Notes under the pieces: generated by a model
Database searches by the model: none
Told to the model about the DNA's origin: nothing
Seen by the model: only the letters and a program-made list of their open reading frames with translations
From: Rana temporaria
Taxonomy: Eukaryota; Chordata; Amphibia; Anura; Ranidae
Reading direction: 5' to 3'
Length of the DNA: 64,000 bases
NCBI RefSeq assembly: GCF_905171775.1
Contig: NC_053489.1
Location: 390,213,483-390,277,482, forward strand
Program-made: the position numbers and the translations under genes
Shown: positions 56,215 through 64,000 of the stretch, in pieces
Layout: each line of letters begins with the position of its first letter
Position numbering within the stretch: position 1 is the first letter of the stretch

Positions 56215-57130
56215 CTAGCTGGCAAAAGGCGAGAATCCTACTCGAGTCATATTTCTGAGGATGCCGTCTCTTAGTTTCACACCATGAAACATATGCTTTC
56301 CAGACTCTATAGTAGATAAGCCTGGAGGCTGGCTTTCTAACATTAAGGCGTGTAGAAAGAACTGGACCGGTTTCTTCAAAATGTGGGTCTCAGCAGCCAG
56401 ACCGTCAAATTTAGCTTTTGTAAGAAAGGATGGAACACTGGACATTGCGACAGCAGGACGTGACGAAGCGGAAGCTTCCAAGGTTTTCCTACCGCCATCT
56501 TCATGATTTTGGTGTAACAGGGCCTTCTGGGCCAATTTGGGGCCACTAGAATTACTGGAATTCCTTCCTTCTTGATCCTGCAAAGTAGCCTTTGTAAGAG
56601 AGCGAACGGAGGAAATGCATAGATCAGTGAGAACTGATTCCAAGGAATTATTAGAGCATCCGATCCGTAGGCTAGAGGATCTCTCATCCTGAAAACAAAA
56701 GTTGTCCAACTTCCTGTTGAACCTGGAATCTAGCAGGGCTACATCCGAGGTCCCCCATCTCTGGCATATGGCCTGAAAGATGTCGGGGTGGAGAGACCAC
56801 TCTCCTGGTGATAGCTGCTGGCGACTCAGATAGTCAGCTTGCCAGTTTTCTACCCCTGGAATGAAGAATGCAGAGAGACAAGGAACATGTTTTTCTGCCC
56901 ATGTCAAAATCCGATTTTGAGCACCCTGACTGCGGGTGCCTCCTTGGTGATTGATGCAAGCTACTGCAGTAGCATTGTCGGATTGAATCCGAACTGGGTG
57001 GCCCTGTAACCTGTGTCCAGGTTGTGAGGGCCAAGTAAACTGCCCGTATATACAGTATGTTGATGGACAGGCTCCTTTCGGTTTTTGCTCAGGTTCCCTG
57101 GTCTGAAGCTTCTTCTAACACTGCTCCCCA
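56215..57130 (-). pseudogene. DIRS RNase H and linker
   Basis: Across frameshifts the minus strand gives VQSDNATAVACINHQGG-like sequence (near 57000-56925), then LTWAEKHVPCLSAFFIPGVE and NWQADYLSRQQLSPGEW, typical of the DIRS RNase H domain end. The 56215-56907 frame is open for 230 codons, its latter part being the linker before the recombinase. Confidence 0.8.
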
Positions 57131-57135
57131 GCCCC

Positions 57136-57990
57136 TTAATCTGGCATCCGTAGGCACCACGTTCCAGGTGACTGGGAGAAAGGATCTTGCTTTCTGCAAG
57201 TAACCACCAACTGAAGCTTTGGCGCACCTGTGAAGACAGGCGCATGGGTAAATCCAGAGCTTGGATCTTCCTGTTCCAGGCGGCTAAAATACTGCCCTGA
57301 AATCTTGAACAAAACTGGGTGTAGGGGACAGCCTTGAAGGAGGCTACCATCTTCCCTAATAGTCTCAAAGGCGAATAAATGGTCTTTACTTTGACCTTGT
57401 GGATCAGGTCCTTCAGCGACTTGATCTTTGGCTCTTGTAGGAATACCCGGCTTTGGGCTGTGTATGATCATGCCCAAATACTCTACCCTTCTTTGGGCTT
57501 GGCTTGTAGAGAGGATTTTTCTAAGTTTACAATCCATCCTAAATGCTCCAGGTATTTTATAGTGGTGAGCACAGCGTGATCTAATCCTGCCTCTGACTGA
57601 TCGATCACAAGTAAAATCGCCTAGATAGGCTGTTATCGCTATGCCCTGTGCCAACAGAGGGGCAAGCACCTTTGTAAATACCCAGGGTGCGGTAGCCACA
57701 AAGGGCAGAGCCACAAACTGGAAGTGGCGATGTTCTACCGCAAACCTTAAGAACTTTTGGTAAGCGGGATGGAAAGGCACATGTAAATATGCATCTTTGA
57801 TGTCTATCGACACCATTAATTCTCTGCCTTGTAGGGTAGCAACCACTGTTTGAATAGTCTCCATTCGGAAATGGCGAATGTTTAGGAATTGATTTTGAGA
57901 TCTTAGATCCAGAATGGGTCGGACGTCTCCGTTTGGTTTTGGGATTACAAAGAGGTTTGAATCAAAACCTGAACCTTGCTCTTTTAGGGG
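57136..57990 (-). pseudogene. DIRS reverse transcriptase
   Basis: Upstream frames show VIPKPNGDVRPILDLRSQN. The main frame begins METIQTVVATLQGRELM and contains VSIDIKDAYLHVPFHPAYQK (first catalytic Asp) and FQFVALPFVATAPWVFTKVL; the catalytic motif reads TAYLGDFTCDRS where YLDD has become YLGD (near 57615). Later parts match the connection to RNase H (LPMRLSSQVRQSFSWWLLAE). Dead by active-site change and frameshifts. Confidence 0.87.
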
Positions 57991-58003
57991 TACTTATGTG
58001 ATC

Positions 58004-59446
58004 ACCCCTTGAGACAGCAAGTAATCCAATCCTTTGAAGGCGGATCCTTGAGCTTCGAAAACTGAGAAGATGGGATCTCTCGAAATTCCAGCTTGTACCC
58101 TAGGGATACGGTGGATACTACCCACTTGTCCTGGATTTCTGTCTGCCATGCCGCTGAAAACTGACAAAGCCGTCCCCCCACTCGGCCGAGTGGGGGCGCC
58201 TCTTCATAAAGAGGCTTTGGGGTTTTGCTTGTTAGCTTTTGAACCCCACTGCTTCTGTTTTTTCTGGGCCTGGTCTTCTTTAGCCTTTGTGGCTGGCTGA
58301 AAATGCCATCGCCACTGGGTGGAGGTAGATTTACCAGGAGCCGGGGAGAGAGCACATTTAAAACAAGGTCGATTGTTTTTCTTTTTCTCTGGTAATAGAG
58401 TGGTCTTCCCACTCGATATCTTTTGGATAGATTTTTCCAAATCTTCCCCAAAGAGGCGTTTGCTATGAAAGGGGAAACTGGCCAAAAGTTTTTTGCATTG
58501 TGCCTCTGCTGACCAATGCTTTAGCCAAAGAATTCTGCAAATGTGCACCAGCTGGAGTGTGAGACGAGATGAATCTCTCATAGCATGTATTGTAAAACAT
58601 AAGGCTTTAAGCAAATTCTCCCACAATTTGACTTGTTCTGGAGGCAGCTCCTTCAGCCCCTGTTTTACATGGTCCTTGAGGACCTGACACATGCCTACAT
58701 TATACCTGTACATTATCCACTGGACAAGTCAGGTTCTTATTTAGACAAGGAATGGCTGCATCTACAGAAGGCAGACTCCACTCCTTGGGAAACTCTTTCT
58801 CCATAGGTCTAAAGAATGTCAAACTTCTTAGGAGGTGAGAGCGCTTATCTGGATGTAGCCAGTCTGCGTAGATTAACTTCTTTAATAACGGATGAACCGG
58901 AAAAGAGCATGCACCCTGAAGGGATTTTAATGAACCCAAAGAGGAGACAGGCGATTCAGTTAACTCCTAAGAGGGCAACCTGAATGCAGTACGCACTGTT
59001 TCAGCATAACATTTTACCTGTGACCTTAGCATCTGGGAAGAGAAGGGTTCCTCTGATATCCCTGATCCATCCGACTCCTCATCCCTGTCCTCTGTAGGGG
59101 TTACCTCATCCTTCTCCTCCTCCGATTTTTCTGAAAAGGGATGTAAAACCACCGAAGGAGATCTGCTTCGCTTTTTGTCCTTTTGCGATGACTTTGCGAT
59201 TAGCGTAGTGATCTTCCCTTCTAATTTTTCCAGGGCTGCGGTAAAAGTGTCCTCAGTGACATATGCAGGCCCAGGTGCCACCAGAGAAAGTGTTACCCCT
59301 GATAGTGGCAATGGCTCCTTCTGTATAGGTATGTCAAAATTTACAGGGAAGGAAGGTACAGAGCAGGCAGGGCTAGAGCCCCCTGTCTCAGGAGGTGGTG
59401 CTTTCTTGTCTTTCTTCATCCCTGAATTCCTTCTAAGGGAAGACAT
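58004..59446 (-). pseudogene. DIRS gag-like ORF, frameshifted
   Basis: The likely start is MSSLRRNSGMKKDKK at 59446. The N-terminal part is Ser/Pro-rich then acidic (SEKSEEEKDEVTPTEDRDEE). It continues in other frames with ACSFPVHPLLKKLIYADWLH and WLKHWSAEAQCKKLLASFPF, then FGEDLEKSIQKISSGK and a Lys/Gln-rich end. Breaks near 58967 and 58710. The conserved block resembles the gag of the DIRS at the left edge of the window. Confidence 0.78.
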
Positions 59447-60439
59447 ATTACTAAGCAAGTGGCCGAGGTACCAAAATGCATATATCACTGTGTTCAGTTT
59501 AGCAATCTACATAAAAGTATGCAACTTAAACACATTTTCATGCAATGGAGTACGTGTCTCTCTTGGGAGTGCCCCACCACATAGAGCTTACGTGCCCCCT
59601 GAATGCTGCGGTGTCCCAAAGGAAAAGCTGCCAGCCTCCGATTCTCCTTTATGGCTCCTGTATTGAGCCCCATGCTTTAAACTAGCGCGTGCACACTCAC
59701 GCTACACCGCCGATAAAGCGTGCCCCCGTGCGTGACCTAGGGCAAATGGAGGCTTTCCTGGGGCGAGGGGAAGCCTCCTCATGCTAGATATTGACTGTGC
59801 TGTGGCGTACTTGCCCAGCGTCTGGAGGAGAGAAGCGGTGGCCATTCTATGCAGAGCTCTGCAGCGGAGGAAGTGTGCTTGTCCTGTTGGATCGGACACT
59901 GTATAGAGCGTGGTGAGCAAAACTCAGCTCTTTACTCGCCTCTATTGGCGAAAAAAGAGAAGACACCTTTACTCAAAATTGGAAAAAGATCCTTAAGATT
60001 GCTTCTTAGGATTCCTTTTCCTCTTACCTTCATCCCCGCCCCAGGTTTTTCTGCTGAAAAAATTCAGACAGCACCAATCTTCACCCATCACGGCAGGTTT
60101 TGTGTGCCAACCTTCAGGGATATGGGTTCCTATTTAAAAAGGAGACCTCTCCCCTGGGCCTTGTAAAATACTTTTAGCATATGTAGCGAAAATGCTGGAC
60201 CCTAGAGCCCAGTCCTCCGAAGAGAGGCATTACAGACGACGCCTCGTGCATGAGGCCCGGATCCCATCCAGGTTCAGCGTAATTTGGTGTCTTGGATGAA
60301 GCCAAAAGCATAGCTCTTTTTACCCCCAGAGGGTCTCTTTGACATAGCCCTGATGGGACGGGTTATTTGGAGGGGAACTGTCTTCAATTGGTTGTGCCAG
60401 TGTCCAATCACCGCAGGTGTACCTTAACCCATTATGTAA

Positions 60440-60699
60440 TGAATGGCTCTGTGTCCCGTGGTGTACGATAAAGAAAAAAGTGTTTTGTCTTATTTTGTTT
60501 ATATGTAGCAAAAAAAAATAAAACCCAGTGGTGATCGAATAGCACCAAGTGAAAGCAATTTGTATAAACAAAAAAATTATAAAAATGATTTTTGCATACA
60601 GTGTTGCATTACCACCCAATTGCCAGCTAGTAGCGCAGTGCTAAATAGCAAAAAATGCCCTGGTCATAAAGGGGGTAAAACCTTCTGGAGCTGAGGTGG
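60440..60699. mobile_element. TTAA-family transposon fragment (T11)
   Basis: It has the 'gtggtgatcgaatagcacca' and 'accacccaattgcca' blocks and ends GGAGCTGAGGTGG before TTAA at 60700-60703. The left part is missing. More diverged than the other copies. Confidence 0.65.
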
Positions 60700-60703
60700 T
60701 TAA

Positions 60704-61406
60704 AGTTTACAGCTATTTGCAGCCCCTCTCTTTTGATCCTGCTGCGAGGCATTTAAAAAACAATAGATTCCCTGAACACATATTAGGCTTGAGAAAGGAG
60801 GTTGTCTCTGAAATGTGTTGCCTCATGTTTCTGAAACATTCCCCCTGAAGGATCTCATTTCACATTCCCCCTGTTCCATTGCCTTTGAATTCTACCACAG
60901 GACTGCCGCACAGCCTAAAGGATACACATTGCATCACCAGCCCATACTGACAGCCCCACCGACCACAGGGAGCCGTCAGATAGCACTGCTCTCCTGAGTT
61001 TCACTGATCGTTTTTAAGAGAACTGTCAGTGCAATTGCAGTGATGGCAGTAAGTGTAATTTTTCCTCCTAGCTCTTGCATTCAATTTTCCATTGAGTTTT
61101 TTACACCTGAATTATACATGTACCTTTGCTATTAAACATCTGATTGGACACTGGCAACCAATCTCCTGAAGGAAGCTGCATAACATACATAACTACATCT
61201 CTTAATGTGTCCCCTAATTAACAAATGAGAAAAAAAAAATTGGTCCCAGGTGTCAACCATGCTAGGTTATGCCAGTGGTTTCTCTACCTTCCAATTTATC
61301 AGAGTTTTCAGTCTCGACTCCTACCATTCTCCCTGTTTATAAATATTTTTGCATTTAAACCAGTTTCTATTTATTTAATTTCAGAATGACGGAAATAATA
61401 TTTTAC
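60704..61406. other. rexo1 intron DNA, unassigned, containing a hammerhead-like site
   Basis: This is the donor-proximal part of the giant intron, just downstream of the 61407-61545 exon on the minus strand. Apart from the motif at 60785-60823 no family is recognised. Confidence 0.45.
60785..60823 (+). ncRNA. Decayed hammerhead-ribozyme-like motif in intron
   Basis: AGGC and GCCT form a 4-bp stem I. Inside are TTGAGAA (consensus CUGANGA, two changes), stem II GGAG/CTCT with loop GTTGT, and GAAATGTGTT (consensus GAAACGCGUH, with two transitions). It has the same layout as the motif in P3 but without visible arms. Probably inactive. Confidence 0.45.
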
Positions 61407-61545
61407 CTTTAGTGCAAAAAGGTCACTTTCCAAGCTATGGCCTAATAATATAGTGTCACAGCTGAACATGCAGAGCAAAACTGCTTGAACATCTCGAAGA
61501 GTTATTCTTGTGTTTTCGAGATCTTCTTCAGTAACACCAGAAAAC
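61407..61545 (-). CDS. rexo1: rexo1 homologue, internal coding exon
   Basis: On the minus strand an acceptor with a T-rich tract and TTTTTTAG (AG at 61546-61547 on +) precedes 139 nt: one base finishing a codon plus 46 codons, then an AAG|GTAAAA donor. It encodes FSGVTEEDLENTRITLRDVQ, AVLLCMFSCDTILLGH and SLESDLFALK. GHSLESDL is Exo motif II with the metal-binding Asp of DEDDh exonucleases. The upstream exon carrying Exo I is not found before position 64000. REXO1-type proteins are nuclear 3'-5' exonucleases. Confidence 0.93.
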
Positions 61546-61979
61546 CTAAAAAAATAAAATAAAAACAAATTATACTAGAAATAGGTTTGAGAAAATCAGC
61601 TAATAAAAAGACAAAAGAACAAAAAAGTACCTATATTGTTCAATGCAACCATACCCCCACTGCCATACTGCAGCAAAGCAAAATAATACTTCTGGCATAA
61701 TTAACAATAAAAATGACAAAAAGCAGTATAGCTATACTTATACTTTCATTTTGCCAGCCTTCGACATAACTTTTTAATGAATTTTGAGTATATTATACAT
61801 ACTGTACGTACAGTGTCAATAAAGAGCATTCATATTTTATTGTGATCGAAAATCTGTGGATATTATTTATCCCTGATCAACAGAAATAGAATCTTTAAAG
61901 TAAAAATAAATCTGTACGATTTAAATGCTTTACAATAAAAAAAAACACAAATTAACTGATTGCATAAGACACGGTTGTT
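61546..61979. other. rexo1 intron DNA, unassigned
   Basis: AT-rich sequence upstream of the exon on the minus strand; no repeat family or further exon recognised. Confidence 0.5.
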
Positions 61980-62460
61980 TTCCCCATCTCTTTTCCAAAC
62001 TGCTCCAGCTCTGTCAAGTCAATGAGAATTTTTATTGAACAGCCTTTTTGAGATCCAACCATACATTTTTCACTGAACCGAGATCTAGACCCCCGACCTG
62101 GACACCACCTAGTTTTGTTTTTAACTTTAGGCTATATGCCTGGGGTCATCGTCTTGCTGAAAGAGAATTTTTTTGGCCCAAAGCTCAGGCTTGTAGCAGA
62201 CTACAACAGGATTTCTACTAGAAAGCAATTTGCTTAATTTATTCTACCCTCTACTCATTAACCTAATGGGAGCCTGCTGCAGTGAAGCATCCCCACAATG
62301 CTTCACAAAAGGGGATAGTGTGATTATGTAAGAAGAGGACCAGAGTTTGGTTTGCATGAAATAAGACATTTAGCCCAATTGCCAAAAGCCTAATTATGGT
62401 CTCAACACCATGAACTTGGCTTAACTGACTTCATATTCAACTTTGTGCATTCTGGCAAAC
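61980..62460 (-). mobile_element. Old Tc1/mariner fragment (Tc1-G), reverse
   Basis: Antisense landmarks 'gtcatcgtcttgctgaaag' and 'gaagcatccccacaatgctt' correspond to the conserved DNA around the Tc1 catalytic region. It is strongly diverged, with no open frame and no termini. Confidence 0.6.
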
Positions 62461-62464
62461 CTCT

Positions 62465-62790
62465 TAGGGCACTTTTAGACTGGGGCAGGGGGGGAGTCTG
62501 TGGTAACCTTCATTAGCAGCACTGGCCTTTAGGAGCGGTGTATTCACCGCTCCCGCAAGGCCCCTAAGATGCTGCTAGCAGGCTTTTTTCTCCTGTCTAG
62601 CAAGCGCACTGCTCCAGTGTGAAAGCACTTGGGCTCTTACACTGGGATGGCAGGGGAGGTGTTTTTCAGGCGCTATTTTTTGCCCTTTAGAGGTGTTTCA
62701 TTTAACAGTGGCTTTTTTATGCCACTACTCCATTAGGCTGCCACAGAGGCAGCCTATGTCAGCCATTGAGGCTTAAAAATTAATTCAGAG
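62465..62790. mobile_element. Short interspersed element, hAT-like
   Basis: It has 'tagggcacttttagactggg' at one side, a G run, and inner copies of 'cactccagtgtgaaagcac'-type sequence. I recognise the style of short amphibian hAT elements with 'cacactggg' ends, but no duplication was found. Confidence 0.4.
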
Positions 62791-63249
62791 TTCACTATAT
62801 TTCTAGATATTCTAGACCCTAAAATAGCTCTTCTACACCCCCTATTCCTGGCCTCCCCCAACTCCCAAGCAACGCTTGCCACCTTCCTTTTTATAGCACT
62901 GCTAGAAGTTGGAAGAAACCTACACTACCCTTGCAAGAACTTAAAACATGTATGAATATGTGCTCAAAATGTCTCAAAGTCTGGGAATGTTGGATATGCA
63001 CTTCCTACCCTGAATCTATCTAGCCTCAGTTGCTTATAATTGTTTTTTTTATCATCTCTTGTTCCAGACTCTGAAGGGTAATTATATATTTTTCTACTTA
63101 TTAGAAGTTATATTTACCACTCTCCCTTCCACCTTTGCCACCATGGGCCCCTACTGTTTACATCTAAAATGGCATGAGGGCCAGGGAACCTTGGGTGTGC
63201 CAAAGGTTTTGCATTATTTATTTTTAACTGCCCATATGAATTCCCCATA
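62791..63249. other. rexo1 intron DNA, unassigned
   Basis: No repeat family or coding content recognised. Confidence 0.45.
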
Positions 63250-63698
63250 AAAAGAAGAGAAAGAAGCGCCACTAAGTGTAGTATTTGGTACAATTTATTA
63301 AAGCCCCCATATTGGGTTACTCACAAGCGGTAGATATAATGCAGGCTCTTTATTAATATAATCACTGGGGGGTCCGTCTTTGTGCTCCTCGTCTGCCGAG
63401 CGGGTCGGATGTCTCACACTGTGGGGAAGCAGGGCTTGTGTATGGAGGAAGTCCTCTGGCTGTTCCCGGGATCCTGGATGGACCGCACAGTGGAACGCAG
63501 CGTAGTGTAGATGGTACGAGGGGTGCCAACGTCACAGATCGCATGATGCTTTGCGACCTGTGAGTAACCCAATACAATATAAATTGTAGCAAATACTACA
63601 TGTAGTGGTGCGTCTTTCTCTTTTTATCTGTTTACTACAGAGTGGGCTGCGCTCTGGATCAGTAGCTGACACAAGTGTATGGACTCCCACCATAAAAT
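63250..63698 (+). mobile_element. Inverted-arm element P6, probable relative of P1-P4
   Basis: Arms of about 75 bp (63256-63330 and 63556-63630) pair around 'agtgtagtatttg' and 'gggttactcacaag' with their complements. A single-sided tail follows at about 63635-63692. Possible short duplications CCATAAAA at 63244-63251 and 63692-63699. The centre is about 225 bp and unpaired. Confidence 0.6.
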
Positions 63699-63757
63699 TT
63701 TTCCAAAAAACTTTTAAACAAAAATCTGTGTGTTTTTTGCTGTTGCACCTACTACCC

Positions 63758-63877
63758 AGAATTGTCAAAGAAGAAGTGCAGTATTCAGGGCTATGGGGAA
63801 TTCATATAACAATTAAACTTAATTGTTATATGAATTCCCCATAGCCCTGAATACTGCACTTCTTCATTGACAATTCT
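63758..63877. repeat. Near-perfect palindrome, 59-bp arms
   Basis: The two arms are almost exact inverted copies around a 2-nt centre at 63817-63818, with one small mismatch cluster. No tail or duplication is seen. The arm motif 'atatgaattccccata' also occurs singly at 63235-63250, next to P6. Confidence 0.9.
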
Positions 63878-64000
63878 GATGTAACTATACCTACTCGAAA
63901 ACTCAACCAATTTAAACAGAAACTACTTAAAAGTTCTCAGGCCTCAAGTTAGGTCTCTCTTGATGGCCTCCCTTTCTAGATTGATTCTTTCTTCTATGGT

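Larger units (their letters stand above)
55497..60430 (-). mobile_element. DIRS-like retrotransposon, all main domains present
   Basis: On the minus strand the order is gag-like, RT, RNase H, tyrosine recombinase, the layout of DIRS elements, which integrate with a tyrosine recombinase instead of a DDE integrase. The 3' end is cut by the L1-Tx1 at about 55490. The 5' leader extends to about 60430, where TTAA-family sequence begins; the terminal repeats are not resolved. It is sense with respect to rexo1. Confidence 0.88.

Noticed and set aside
59702..60166. Short frames upstream of the DIRS gag
   Set aside because: They lie in the leader of the element on both strands and match nothing recognisable.
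61619..61700. Possible upstream rexo1 exon before 61545
   Set aside because: No frame with the expected Exo I motif and no convincing splice pair; the preceding exon is probably beyond position 64000.

Overview
The window looks like nuclear DNA of a frog, probably a neobatrachian with a large, ranid-like genome. The grounds are split coding exons with GT-AG borders, long introns, (TA)n microsatellites, and a dense mix of Tc1, L1-Tx1, DIRS, Gmr1-type Gypsy, hAT and TTAA-targeting repeats. The species is an inference. There are no operons, CRISPR arrays or bacterial-style genes.

The host gene found is the 3' end of a rexo1 homologue (REXO1-type DEDDh 3'-5' RNA exonuclease) on the minus strand. 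Three consecutive coding exons join in phase: 61407-61545, 40564-40684 and the last coding exon 34464-34552, which ends in TGA. The introns between them are about 20.7 kb and 6.0 kb and are mostly transposons. Positions 1 to about 33000 lie downstream of the gene and contain only transposons and unassigned DNA.

Layout: 1-2580, a DIRS element running off the left edge. 2590-7001, a pile of TTAA-targeting elements interrupted by an L1-Tx1 fragment. 7471-16239, a deep nest: TTAA element > Tc1 > Gmr1-type Gypsy > hAT > SINE-like unit. 16329-22601, a full-length but decayed L1-Tx1 LINE. 24060-31506, three Tc1 elements, two of them interrupted by palindromic retroelements. 31796-32535, a hAT-like element. 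32544-34463, probable rexo1 3' untranslated and flanking DNA. 34553-40563, rexo1 intron with short TTAA elements and a Tc1. 40685-61406, the giant intron with nested TTAA elements, a Tc1, a second Gmr1 element (44662-52468), an L1-Tx1 fragment and a DIRS element (about 55497-60430). 61546-64000, upstream intron with old repeats and two further inverted repeats.

The least ordinary signal is a set of insertions sharing one architecture: target duplications of 13-16 bp, a body built from inverted arms (up to 741 bp per arm at about 99% identity), a one-sided tail of about 80-120 bp, and in four members the motif AGCGC 19-23 nt before the 3' duplication. At the centre of two palindromes, and at one isolated intronic site, the sequence fits a decayed minimal hammerhead ribozyme with an ultrashort stem III. 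I infer a family of hammerhead-associated, Penelope-like or retrozyme-like non-autonomous retroelements. No reverse transcriptase of that type is present in the window to prove it.
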